Shown here piece after piece: positions 1 to 6,224 of a stretch of DNA of 24,485 nucleotides. Under the pieces are notes generated by a model. It saw only the letters and a list, made by a program, of their open reading frames with translations, had not been told where the DNA came from and made no database searches. The stretch lies in IMG/VR virus record IMGVR_UViG_3300048593_000271, positions 1-24,485 of that record. The stretch is one strand, 5' to 3'. Position numbers and translations under genes: made by a program. The DNA comes from a virus. Numbering within the stretch: the first letter of the stretch is position 1; each line of letters starts with the position of its first letter.

Positions 1-204
1 TACTATTCCATAAAGACCATTATCATATCCTAAATTTTTATAAGGATTCCAAAAATTAAATATTGTTATTTTTTTATCATAATCTTTTTTATTTAAATAA
101 TAAAAAATATTACATGTAATTAAAAGTATTATAATAAAAGGTATAAGATAATAAAATATAGTACCAAAATTAATAATATATGTTTTTAATAAAATTGTTT
201 TCAT
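1..204 (-). CDS. Membrane protein, C-terminus cut by window edge
   Basis: An open frame starts at the ATG complementary to 202-204 and runs leftward out of the window with no stop (68 codons). The N-terminus MKTILLKTYI is followed by a long hydrophobic stretch (about residues 8-32, rich in I, L, F, Y), then a basic, polar part (YYLNKKDYDKK). This looks like one membrane segment with a soluble tail. The A/T-only leader (TTAACTATTAAA about 20 nt upstream of the ATG) matches the leaders of the other leftward genes, which supports the start. No family is recognised. Confidence 0.65.
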   Translation of the reverse strand, partial: MKTILLKTYIINFGTIFYYLIPFIIILLITCNIFYYLNKKDYDKKITIFNFWNPYKNLGYDNGLYGIV

Positions 205-235
205 TTGTTAAATTTTTAATAGTTAATATAAAAAA

Positions 236-349
236 AAAACCATCTAAGTAAGTGGCGACTGCTTACAAGTTTTGTTAAAAACCGTGATTGAGCTGACAGC
301 TATACTGGTTAGAAATTCACTCCTTGCCTTTTAAGGATTAGATGGTTTT
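236..349 (-). ncRNA. Structured RNA element A, closed by a 12-bp stem
   Basis: AAAACCATCTAA (236-247) is perfectly complementary to TTAGATGGTTTT (338-349). Inside are further hairpins: GTAAG/CTTAC (248-252/262-266), an AACC...GGTT arm containing AGCT/AGCT, and TCCTT/AAGGA. On the minus strand the 3' arm is followed by a T-run, so the closing stem may also act as a terminator. The element begins 2 nt after the 3' end of the tmRNA and is probably co-transcribed with it. The function is unknown. It could be a processed stable RNA or an elaborate tmRNA trailer and terminator. Confidence 0.5.
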
Positions 350-350
350 G

Positions 351-725
351 TGGACTAGGAGAGATTCGAACTCTCGTGTTTTTAATATTTCAACGAATAA
401 TACATTACAGCTTAGTTATAGATTAACGTGTTTAACTACACATAGGTCAACCAGTTAAGGTTAACTCCACCACTTAGTTTAATCTAACTAAGAAATCTTA
501 AAAAATAATTTTGGAATTATGCAGCAGCCATAACTCTACTAGTAGAGAAATAGTTTGCTTCTTCTTGTGTATCATCACCTAAAAGGTTATATACAACATT
601 CATGTTTGCTCTAATCTGAGCGTTGTTTGAATTGTTTCCGTTTAATTAAATTCACCTTAGTTTACAGTTATCTCTCTGGCTGATTATTTTATTTACTAAA
701 TTAAAAGTCAATTCCATTCTAGCCC
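351..725 (-). ncRNA. ssrA: Phage transfer-messenger RNA (tmRNA)
   Basis: tmRNA rescues stalled ribosomes by entering as alanyl-tRNA and then templating a degradation tag. Read on the minus strand, the 5' end GGGCTAG (725-719) pairs with CTAGTCC (358-352; one G-U), followed by discriminator A and no encoded CCA. The start continues AATGGAATTGAC, resembling the conserved tmRNA CTGGATTCGAC. The 3' end has a T arm GAGAG-TTCGAAT-CTCTC, preceded by ACTAAGCTGTAATG, which resembles the E. coli CTAAGCATGTA. The total of 375 nt is normal for tmRNA. An internal reading frame starts near nt 87 and ends in TAA, and CTTAGTT/AACTAAG forms a hairpin after it. The acceptor halves lie too far apart for a plain tRNA. 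Confidence 0.88.
517..639 (-). other. Predicted tmRNA tag-peptide frame (about 40 codons)
   Basis: Inside the tmRNA an open frame can be read from GGA (639-637, RNA nt 87-89, close to the E. coli resume position near 90) to TAA (519-517). The peptide begins GNNSNNAQIR and ends EEANYFSTSRVMAAA. Known tags are mostly 8-35 residues and end in LAA or MAA-like tails, so this one is long and ends MAAA. The resume codon is inferred by position only. An internal resume codon would give a shorter tag with the same C-terminus, which is what proteases read. Confidence 0.6.
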
Positions 726-742
726 ATATTTAATTTATTTCA

Positions 743-790
743 GTAGTAATAGGGGTGAGGAAAGAGTCATTCACATCTCACCCATACTAC
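743..790 (-). promoter_or_regulatory. Hairpin 18 nt upstream of the tmRNA
   Basis: GTAGTA (743-748) pairs with TACTAC (785-790) and GGGTGAG (753-759) pairs with CTCACCC (777-783). This gives 13 bp with an asymmetric internal loop. It is relatively GC-rich for this region and lies just 5' of the mature tmRNA end. It may therefore be part of the precursor and mark 5' processing. Confidence 0.45.
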
Positions 791-874
791 CGTCACAAGA
801 GTTAATTAGACCACTCTATAAGGCCAAAAATATTATTATAATACCTAACATTGGGACTTACTGATCAGAATTAC

Positions 875-907
875 CAAATATATAATATTATATAATATTT
901 ATACAAC
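875..907 (-). promoter_or_regulatory. Possible promoter for the tmRNA
   Basis: On the minus strand a -7-like TATATTTG (882-875) matches the Bacteroidota TAnnTTTG box. A GTTG (907-904) lies 21 nt upstream, in place of TTTG. Transcription would start about 140 nt before the mature tmRNA 5' end, leaving a leader that contains the hairpin at 743-790. The -33 match is imperfect, so this is tentative. The alternative is read-through from the gene cluster upstream. Confidence 0.35.
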
Positions 908-1168
908 TAATTTTTCAAGATTCTTATTTAAACGTCTTAAATCAGTTTCTTCTTGAATAATTAGTATTTCTTTATTTTTAATTTGATTATGTCTATAATC
1001 AATTAAATATTCTTCAATTTTATTTTTTATGAGAATTTGTTCATCTTCATTGTAATTATCAGTAATGAATTTAGTTAATCTTTTAGATTCATTATCTACA
1101 ATTAATTGAGAACTAGGTACATATCGAATAAGCCAATGTTTAAACCATTTTTTAATTCTTTTTTTCAT
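899..1168 (-). CDS. Small basic protein of unknown function
   Basis: An 89-residue protein not recognised as a known family. The N-terminus is strongly basic (MKKRIKKWFKHW), and the rest is charged and predicted helical (KRLTKFITDNYNEDEQ...), ending with a Leu-rich coiled-coil-like stretch (LRRLNKNLEKL). It could be a nucleic-acid-binding or regulatory peptide, but nothing proves this. The start overlaps the end of the upstream gene by 17 nt, so the two are translationally coupled. It is the last gene of this leftward cluster before the tmRNA. Confidence 0.75.
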   Translation of the reverse strand: MKKRIKKWFKHWLIRYVPSSQLIVDNESKRLTKFITDNYNEDEQILIKNKIEEYLIDYRHNQIKNKEILIIQEETDLRRLNKNLEKLVV

Positions 1169-1556
1169 AATTTAATTTTTTAAATTCTTTATAAAGATAA
1201 TCTACTGGATGAATACGTATATGTATAGGATCCCATTGTGTAAAATTATATCTAAAACAAATATCCATAAAATTATGTAAATCATTTGTAGACCTATATA
1301 ATTTTTCTAACATGTAAATACTACAGAATTCAAACCAATGAATAAAAATATCAACATCATGATAATTTTCTGAAGTACTACCATCTTCATATTTTTTAAA
1401 ACCAAATATAAATCCTGGTAAAAAATTATAAGAAATGTTTTTATCTGGTTTACCTTCATCATGATGATGAAAATAAAATATATATTCAGGAAATAATATG
1501 TCACACATTTCTAATAATTTAGATTTATGTTCTTCTGTTAATTCAATTGATTTCAT
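1152..1556 (-). CDS. Aromatic-rich protein of unknown function
   Basis: 134 residues with many His, Tyr, Phe and Trp (FYFHHHDEGKP; DVDIFIHWFEF; HIRIHPVDYLY) and acidic patches. No signal peptide or membrane segment is evident. The His/Asp-rich composition could suggest metal binding, but no recognised motif is present. The start overlaps the stop of the upstream membrane gene by 4 nt (ATGA type), and the end overlaps the next gene by 17 nt, so it is an internal member of the cluster. Confidence 0.75.
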   Translation of the reverse strand: MKSIELTEEHKSKLLEMCDILFPEYIFYFHHHDEGKPDKNISYNFLPGFIFGFKKYEDGSTSENYHDVDIFIHWFEFCSIYMLEKLYRSTNDLHNFMDICFRYNFTQWDPIHIRIHPVDYLYKEFKKLNYEKKN

Positions 1557-1738
1557 AATTCATTAATTTTATAAAACATATGACCAATACCTAATATAAA
1601 TAGTATTACTCCTACAATATCACCAAATAAACCTAATGACTCAGCTAATATAAATATTATACCAATTGTCATTAATGGTGCAATTCTTAAACAAATAATA
1701 ACAATTATTATCCACATTAATATATCTGCTATTTCCAT
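1553..1738 (-). CDS. Small membrane protein
   Basis: 61 residues, almost wholly hydrophobic: ILMWIIIVIICLRIAPLM and then GIIFILAESLGLFGDIVGVI/LFILGIGHMF. This suggests two or three closely spaced membrane segments and a short polar C-terminus. The family is unknown. Its position in a cluster of phage accessory genes fits a role at the host inner membrane, but this is inference. It is followed with a 4-nt overlap by the aromatic-rich gene. Confidence 0.75.
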   Translation of the reverse strand: MEIADILMWIIIVIICLRIAPLMTIGIIFILAESLGLFGDIVGVILFILGIGHMFYKINEL

Positions 1739-1739
1739 A

Positions 1740-2075
1740 TTATTGTTTTTTAGTTAATTCTTTTAAAATTCTCATACCAATATGTTCAGGTTTAATTTCT
1801 TTATGTTTTGTAACAATTGTCCATGATTTATCAGAATCAAATCTGAAATCATTTAATACAAAGTTCCAATATAAATTCCATAAATAACTAAAATAAGGTA
1901 ATGTTAAATAACCTACTTTATTATATTTATTACGTAATGAACAAAATTCATTTTGTTGAACCAATCTAAGATGTTTAAATATTTCTTGTGATTCAATAGC
2001 TTTAATCATTGACATCACTTTAGTTCCTTTATAATTTGCTTTTTGTAAGTTATTTACTGTTTTTAATTGTTTCAT
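1740..2075 (-). CDS. Basic protein of unknown function
   Basis: 111 residues, basic at the N-terminus (MKQLKTVNNLQKANYKGTKV), with an aromatic middle (LPYFSYLWNLYWNFVLNDFRF) and a Lys-rich tail. No membrane segment, signal or known motif is visible. The start is preceded by AACTAATTAAACATT-ATG, the same A/T-only leader as its neighbours. The stop lies directly before the ATG of the next leftward gene, as expected for an operon. Confidence 0.75.
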   Translation of the reverse strand: MKQLKTVNNLQKANYKGTKVMSMIKAIESQEIFKHLRLVQQNEFCSLRNKYNKVGYLTLPYFSYLWNLYWNFVLNDFRFDSDKSWTIVTKHKEIKPEHIGMRILKELTKKQ

Positions 2076-2088
2076 AATGTTTAATTAG

Positions 2089-2484
2089 TTATTTTTTATT
2101 AATAATTTGTAATAATCTAAAATTACACGTACTATCAGCATTATCAGAACCTAATTTTTCATTTTTTATAGTAAATAATGCATGATATCCTATCACCCAA
2201 CAATGTATTTGAAGAAATCCTTTCATAATTCCTTCTTCAATATATTGAATTTCTGCTATGATACATTTAGATGATTTTTTACCAGTTGAACTAATACCTT
2301 GAACATTATCACCAGTTCTAAATATTTGATTATCTGATAAACGTTTAATAGATAAAACACCTTTTGATTTATCATTAGCATAATAACTAATAATTTTAAA
2401 TTCTACAGGTTTTATTGGTTCAAATAATTTTTTGTATTTTTTACCACAACCACAAAAACACGGTGTTAATTTGTAATTTTTCAT
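2089..2484 (-). CDS. Protein with N-terminal Cys cluster
   Basis: 131 residues. Near the N-terminus is CFCGCGKKYKKLFEP (residues 9-23), a dense Cys cluster that could bind a metal ion. The rest alternates strand-like stretches (FKIISYYANDKSKGVLSIKRL; CIIAEIQYIEEG; FLQIHCWVIGYHALFTI) and reads like a small soluble beta-rich domain. No family is recognised. The leader TTAAATATT-ATG is typical of this cluster. Confidence 0.75.
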   Translation of the reverse strand: MKNYKLTPCFCGCGKKYKKLFEPIKPVEFKIISYYANDKSKGVLSIKRLSDNQIFRTGDNVQGISSTGKKSSKCIIAEIQYIEEGIMKGFLQIHCWVIGYHALFTIKNEKLGSDNADSTCNFRLLQIINKK

Positions 2485-2509
2485 AATATTTAATAGTTTT
2501 AGTTAATTT

Positions 2510-2806
2510 TTAATAATAATCATCATAATTATAATTATAATTATCATTCCATCCTTCAATATGTATAAATTTAGATTTTTTACAATATAATACATATTCA
2601 ATTACATCAAAAAATGATTGTCTTTTTTCTTCTTTTGTAGGATTTTTTTTTAATAACGGTTCACCACAAATAGGACATATTCTTGCTTTAATACATTTTT
2701 TAATATATATTTTTGTGTTTTTTTTAAGTTTTTTTTCTTCTTCTTTTTTAGTTAATATATCATTAGCTTTATCTAATATATCAATATTAATTTTAATATT
2801 TTTCAT
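2510..2806 (-). CDS. Small zinc-ribbon-like protein
   Basis: 98 residues. A Lys-rich helical N-terminal half leads to CPICGEPLLKK (about residues 44-54) and then YCKKSKFIHIEGW. A CxxC knuckle followed by a C/H pair fits a small treble-clef or zinc-ribbon fold. The Tyr/Asn-rich tail (DNYNYNYDDYY) is low complexity. It is probably the first gene of the 899-2806 leftward cluster, since the 1.07 kb upstream has no ORF. Its function is unknown. Confidence 0.72.
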   Translation of the reverse strand: MKNIKINIDILDKANDILTKKEEEKKLKKNTKIYIKKCIKARICPICGEPLLKKNPTKEEKRQSFFDVIEYVLYCKKSKFIHIEGWNDNYNYNYDDYY

Positions 2807-2830
2807 AATTAAGTTAGTTTAATAGTTAAA

Positions 2831-2940
2831 ATAATACTGGGGTGATTTGTAAAAGACGGATTCAATATCTCTAACATATTACACACCCCAGTGTTTATTC
2901 TACATCTAAGTGAGTGACCAGTGCTCACACGCAGTATTAT
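2831..2940 (-). ncRNA. Structured RNA element B, related to element A
   Basis: The outer stem is ATAATACTG (2831-2839) with CAGTATTAT (2932-2940). An inner or competing 9-bp stem is ACTGGGGTG (2836-2844) with CACCCCAGT (2884-2892). The ACTG is shared, so two alternative folds are possible. A hairpin GTGAG-9 nt-CTCAC (2910-2928) sits inside a 26-nt segment (2903-2928) that matches 241-266 of element A at about 20 of 26 positions, with an A-T to G-C compensatory change in the stem. It lies directly upstream of the 2806 gene, so it could be a leader regulator or a separate RNA. Confidence 0.5.
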
Positions 2941-3000
2941 ACAGATTAATAGTGATTACTACTTATAATATATAAATATATTATATTAAGACTTAACTAA

Positions 3001-3720
3001 TTAATGGTATAATTTAAAGCTCCTCGTCATTTTGAGAATTAGATATAATTTGTTTTTGTTTATTTTTTAGTCGGAAATATAACCCTCTCATATATTAGCA
3101 CCCTCTTTCTTATAGCGTCTCTTAAACTGTATAAGAGTAGGGTCACATAGCTTGCATTTATCCATCTAAGGATTTACAACTTTAAATACTCCATCAATGT
3201 GAAGTTACTACTTGCTGAGACTCATTTGTATTGTAGAGTAGGTGGATTCACTCATCTGATTTACTCTCATATTAGCCTAATTCCTTTCTCAAGGGAACAA
3301 TACATCTAGCTTTACAGCATACTACAAGGTTCTTCGTAGCTCTTGTATTCAAACCTCACACAGGGTTTTATACATCCTGTCAACTCAGGATTAGTATCTT
3401 TATGCAGAGGGTAATAGAATCGCATAACTTAGCTTCTAGTATCTCTTACAAAGGTTCAATGTTTAGCCTTTAGCTTTTAACAGATTATCAGTTCTGACGC
3501 TTTACACAGCTTAGCTATTATTTTAAAAATCACTTGTCCAAATTCTAGTGGAATATTGTTTTTTCATGGTTCTTATGTCTGACACGGAGTAGTTAATTTC
3601 CTCGACAATATCTCTACAATAAACACAACTGCTAGTACAGTTTATAAAGTTGAAAATCAATTTCATTAATTACATGCTGCGCTAGTAAAAACCTTATTGT
3701 TTATCTTCAAGCAAATGATT
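3001..3720 (-). ncRNA. Possible large structured non-coding RNA
   Basis: About 700 nt without an ORF of note in either strand. The base composition is more balanced than in the flanks, and there are many short perfect hairpins: CTCTTA/TAAGAG near 3120-3138, ACCCT/AGGGT closing around it, ATCC/GGAT, AGAGTA/TACTCT, TTCC/GGAA, TACAAG/CTTGTA, AAACC/GGTTT, and AACTG/CAGTT near 3628. The size and a phage setting near tRNA or tmRNA genes recall the large ornate phage RNAs (GOLLD and ROOL classes), but I recognise no class-specific motif. Strand is inferred from its neighbours. Confidence 0.35.
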
Positions 3721-3741
3721 TATATATTTATTTATTTTAAA

Positions 3742-3875
3742 AAATAATATTCTAAATAAGATTTACTTTAACTACTTCTCGATTTAATATAACGCTAATA
3801 ATGCATTAAATCTACTACTCGTTATTTTCAAAGGTTTATGTGATAGTTAATCACAACTCATTTAGAATATTATTT
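3742..3875 (-). ncRNA. Structured RNA element D, closed by a 16-bp stem
   Basis: A perfect 16-bp inverted repeat (3742-3757 with 3860-3875; core ATAATATTCTAAAT) encloses about 100 nt. That interior holds at least two more hairpins: GATTTAAT/ATTAAATC (3781-3788 / about 3803-3810) and TGTGA/TCACA (about 3839-3855). On the minus strand the closing stem runs into a T-run, so it can terminate transcription. It lies 7 nt after the stop of the 3883-4188 gene. The internal hairpins make it more than a plain terminator. Confidence 0.5.
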
Positions 3876-3882
3876 AATTTTA

Positions 3883-4188
3883 TTATTTGTTAGAATTTCT
3901 TCTATTGTGTTTTTTAGTTGTAATAACACCTAATGCTTTTTTATCAGCTTCAGTTAATTTTTTAACTGTTTCAGGATGTGTTTTAACTACTGATTCAATG
4001 TGTTTAGTTAAAGCAGCATAACCTTTAGATTCAGATTCTTTTTTAACTTCTTCAAAAGTTTTAGGTTTTACTGAATTATCCATTGCTTTTTTTTGTTCAA
4101 TGAATTTATTTCTTTTTTCTTTTGTATCATCTTTAGATACAAAATAAATAATACCTACTAGTATTAAAATAAACAATGCTATTCCCAT
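3883..4188 (-). CDS. Membrane-anchored basic protein
   Basis: 101 residues. One N-terminal membrane segment (GIALFILILVGIIYFV, about residues 2-17) is followed by a highly charged, Lys-rich soluble domain (DDTKEKRNKFIEQKKAMDN; KKLTEADKKALGVITTKKHNR). The topology suggests an inner-membrane anchor with a cytoplasmic basic tail. The family is unknown. The gene is separated from the next upstream gene by a strong terminator hairpin (4249-4281), so it is probably transcribed on its own. Confidence 0.75.
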   Translation of the reverse strand: MGIALFILILVGIIYFVSKDDTKEKRNKFIEQKKAMDNSVKPKTFEEVKKESESKGYAALTKHIESVVKTHPETVKKLTEADKKALGVITTKKHNRRNSNK

Positions 4189-4240
4189 GATTTTAGTTTT
4201 TTTTTGTTAATAATTTGTTATTATATTTTGATAGAGTATA

Positions 4241-4281
4241 AAAAATAAACACACGTAATATAATTTCTTTCTTACGTGTGT
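4241..4281 (-). terminator. Intrinsic terminator
   Basis: ACACACGTAA (4249-4258) pairs perfectly with TTACGTGTGT (4272-4281) around a 13-nt loop. On the minus strand it is followed by TTTATTTTTT. It lies 16 nt past the stop of the 4298-4678 gene and ends that leftward transcript. The same TTTATTTTTT tail follows several RNA-like elements further right. Confidence 0.85.
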
Positions 4282-4297
4282 CTACTAACTAACTAAA

Positions 4298-4678
4298 TCA
4301 AATTTCAAAGCGTGTTGCTCCTAAATCTGCTGTTGTTTCAACAAATAATGCTAATACATCATCTAAAGGAATTGCTTTACTTTTAGTGTCATAAAAACAT
4401 TGTGTGTTGATTGGTGTGACTTGTTTCCATTCTCTACCTTTTTCTTCAATAGTATGGAATGATTTGTTTTTTGGATTATTATCTCCACCATAATCATTGA
4501 ATGTTTTCTTTTCAATGAAATGATATGTTATTACAGCTTCACTATCACCATTTTTAATAGCTCTAAGTTTAGCGTATAATCCATTTGATTTATTAATCTG
4601 ATTAGGATTAATATGTTTAGACAATTGTGGTTTAACATTTGTGTTACTTTCCACTTTTTTAAAACTTTTACTTGACAT
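4298..4678 (-). CDS. Soluble protein of unknown function
   Basis: 126 residues. A polar, probably disordered N-terminus (SSKSFKKVESNTNVKPQLSKHINPN) is followed by a domain with strand-like stretches (AVITYHFIEKKTF; GREWKQVTPINTQCFYD; DDVLALFVETTADLGATRFEI). No known motif is present. The codon and base use is slightly richer in GC than that of the small membrane genes beside it. The leader TTAAATATT-ATG is present. It is the last gene of the 4298-5532 leftward group, ended by the terminator at 4241-4281. Confidence 0.75.
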   Translation of the reverse strand: MSSKSFKKVESNTNVKPQLSKHINPNQINKSNGLYAKLRAIKNGDSEAVITYHFIEKKTFNDYGGDNNPKNKSFHTIEEKGREWKQVTPINTQCFYDTKSKAIPLDDVLALFVETTADLGATRFEI

Positions 4679-4692
4679 AATATTTAATTTAA

Positions 4693-4914
4693 TTAGTTAA
4701 TTTGTTTTACAACTTCATTGATGTATACTGAACTAAAAAGCCATCCTAATAATGAAAAAAACCAAAATGGACCTGTCATAACACAAGACATAAATTCAAT
4801 ATCTGTTGTTATTGTAAGAAATGCTGAAATAAATGTAGAAGGTAATAAACCTAATACAAAAATAGAAAGTACAATTAATATACCTTCTAATACTTTTAAT
4901 AATAAGTGTTTCAT
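4693..4914 (-). CDS. Two-helix membrane protein, paralogue of the gene at 5317-5532
   Basis: 73 residues with two hydrophobic stretches (about 9-34 and 47-66). It is clearly related along its length to the 71-residue protein at 5317-5532: both begin MK-x-LLLKVLE, continue SIFVLG, share TDxxxxxCxxxxPFW and end with a GWL-containing second helix. The pair flanks a lipoprotein gene, so a local duplication is likely. The function is unknown. The arrangement suggests a small envelope module, possibly altering the host surface after infection, but this is inference. Confidence 0.8.
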   Translation of the reverse strand: MKHLLLKVLEGILIVLSIFVLGLLPSTFISAFLTITTDIEFMSCVMTGPFWFFSLLGWLFSSVYINEVVKQIN

Positions 4915-4939
4915 AATATTTAATTTGTTAGTTTACTGT

Positions 4940-5296
4940 TTAATAAATAGAATATGTTATAAAATCAGATTCTATTAATCTTATTTTTCCTTCCCATGTA
5001 TTACAACCTCCGAAAGTATAATAATAAGTATTTGTTACTATTTCTTCTTCAGTATTTAATAATGATTCATTATAAACAACTAATTCAGTTGAATAAAAAT
5101 ATACATTTTCTAATACTTGTGATGGATTTTCTTCATAACAAGGATATGTATAATTAGTTGTTTTTTTGAATGTATGTTTAAACATATATTCATTTAAAGG
5201 TTGATTGTTATCTTCTACATATGTATCATCATTTGTACAAGCTAAAGTAAATAATAGTATAATACATACTATTGTTGAGGTTAAAAATGTTTTCAT
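4940..5296 (-). CDS. Surface lipoprotein
   Basis: 118 residues. An N-terminal signal (MKTFLTSTIVCIILLFTLAC) ends in a relaxed lipobox with Cys20 as the lipidation site. It is followed at once by TNDDTYVED, an acidic stretch resembling the Bacteroidota lipoprotein export signal that sends lipoproteins to the outer surface. The mature domain is about 98 residues, Tyr/Asn/Thr-rich and strand-like, with two Cys (YPCYEEN and GGCNTW) that could form a disulfide. The gene lies between two paralogous membrane-protein genes. A phage-encoded lipoprotein could mask or block a receptor (superinfection exclusion); that role is inferred. Confidence 0.8.
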   Translation of the reverse strand: MKTFLTSTIVCIILLFTLACTNDDTYVEDNNQPLNEYMFKHTFKKTTNYTYPCYEENPSQVLENVYFYSTELVVYNESLLNTEEEIVTNTYYYTFGGCNTWEGKIRLIESDFITYSIY

Positions 5297-5316
5297 TATT
5301 TAATATAATAAATAGT

Positions 5317-5532
5317 TTACATTAGATCATAATCTAATATATAAGAACCAGCTATAAGCCATCCTGTAAATGTAACAACCCAAAAAGGAATAGTTACAAT
5401 ACATTCAGTCATAGTTACGTCTGTAAATATTGTTATAAATGTAGAAACAAGTAAAGGAAATACAATTCCTAATACAAAAATAGAAGCTACAATTGTAATA
5501 GCTTCTAATACTTTTAATAATAATTTTTTCAT
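5317..5532 (-). CDS. Two-helix membrane protein, paralogue of the gene at 4693-4914
   Basis: 71 residues with two membrane stretches (about 9-36 and 47-64) and a short acidic tail (DYDLM). It shares the N-terminus (LLLKVLE), SIFVLG, the TDV...C...PFW segment and GWL with the 73-residue neighbour two genes away. It is the first gene of the leftward group that includes the lipoprotein and follows the tRNA-Glu by about 30 nt, so it may be co-transcribed with the tRNA. Confidence 0.8.
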   Translation of the reverse strand: MKKLLLKVLEAITIVASIFVLGIVFPLLVSTFITIFTDVTMTECIVTIPFWVVTFTGWLIAGSYILDYDLM

Positions 5533-5563
5533 TATATTTAATTGTTTTAATTAGTTAATATTG

Positions 5564-5635
5564 TAGTCCGTATGGGATTCGAACCCATGACTTTGCCGTG
5601 AAAGGGCAATGACTTAACCACTTGTCGAACGGACC
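5564..5635 (-). tRNA. tRNA-Glu (UUC)
   Basis: A complete cloverleaf can be read on the minus strand. Acceptor GGTCCGT pairs with ACGGACT (one G-U). The D loop contains AAGTGGTTAAG. The anticodon stem TTGCC/GGCAA encloses CTTTCAC, giving anticodon TTC. The T arm is ATGGG-TTCGAAT-CCCAT, and discriminator A is the last base. CCA is not encoded. GAA is used very heavily in the phage genes here, so an extra tRNA-Glu would support translation. Confidence 0.95.
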
Positions 5636-5716
5636 GTTTACATTAGTTTTGAACATGATTAAATATACTTCACTACGATGTCTTCACGTATAATGTTATT
5701 GTTTAGTTAGTTAATA

Positions 5717-5922
5717 AAACTATTAGGTTCAATATAGTGTGTACAAGCACCAGCATACCTTTTAATATCCACAGAGCTATTGTTACCAATAGATGCTATT
5801 AAATTACAGGTGAAGTAAGTATTGTCATGACTCAATATTGTTTAATTTCTTTTCAACATAGTATTGACCTAATAGTTTGATTTAATATAATCAGTCAACC
5901 CAGCATTACCTGTAATTGACTG
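5717..5922 (-). ncRNA. Structured RNA element K with a possible pseudoknot
   Basis: AAACTATTAGGT (5717-5728) pairs with ACCTAATAGTTT (5867-5878). After one bulged base, CAATA/TATTG extends this to a 17-bp closing stem. Inside are CTATTG-TTAC-CAATAG (about 5777-5792) and TATTG/CAATA. AATTACAGGT (5802-5811), inside the closed loop, is also perfectly complementary to ACCTGTAATT (5908-5917), outside it, which would make a pseudoknot. A further hairpin CAGTCA/TGACTG (5892-5897/5917-5922) would compete. It lies between the tRNA-Glu and the 5935-6183 gene; between 5636 and 5716 there is only a weak imperfect hairpin. Strand is inferred from the flanking genes. Confidence 0.5.
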
Positions 5923-5934
5923 ACTAAAGTGTTG

Positions 5935-6183
5935 TTAAACTTGTTTAAGAATAAATGTTGAATTGTCGTGTTGATACCACAATGTACCATTAGGAATACT
6001 AATAGCGTATTTATTGTTGATATACTCAACACCATCAAATTCTCTCATAAGAAAGTCTTTTACAAATTCTGCATCTAATTTACCTAATACTTGATACTCT
6101 CTCTTGTCAGTCCAATTAGGATATACAAGATTAGATTCAATAGTATGATGAGATATACGATTAATCACTTCAAATTGTGCCAT
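5935..6183 (-). CDS. Small soluble protein of unknown function
   Basis: 82 residues, without signal or membrane segment (MAQFEVINRISHHTIESNL...). It alternates strand-like and helical stretches (REYQVLGKLDAEFVKDFLMREF; NKYAISIPNGTLWYQHDNSTFILKQV). No family is recognised. Base composition is nearer to that of the 7167-7592 gene than to the very AT-rich genes at the far left. It is isolated: non-coding structured DNA flanks it on both sides, with the tRNA-Glu downstream. Confidence 0.75.
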   Translation of the reverse strand: MAQFEVINRISHHTIESNLVYPNWTDKREYQVLGKLDAEFVKDFLMREFDGVEYINNKYAISIPNGTLWYQHDNSTFILKQV

Positions 6184-6224
6184 AATTTTGTTATTTAGTC
6201 AGTTAATAATTTGTTTTAAAAATA

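Noticed and set aside
351-480. A tRNA gene with a T loop at 361-375
   Set aside because: No matching 5' acceptor lies within normal tRNA length. The acceptor pairs with 719-725 instead, which makes it the 3' end of a tmRNA.
3001-3720. Ribosomal RNA fragment or group I intron
   Set aside because: None of the universal rRNA blocks (such as the 16S 515 or 1390 motifs) and no recognisable intron core could be found by eye. It was kept as an unclassified structured region.
4718-4978. Rightward 86-residue frame
   Set aside because: It lies antisense to a recognisable membrane protein and the start of the lipoprotein region, with no promoter.
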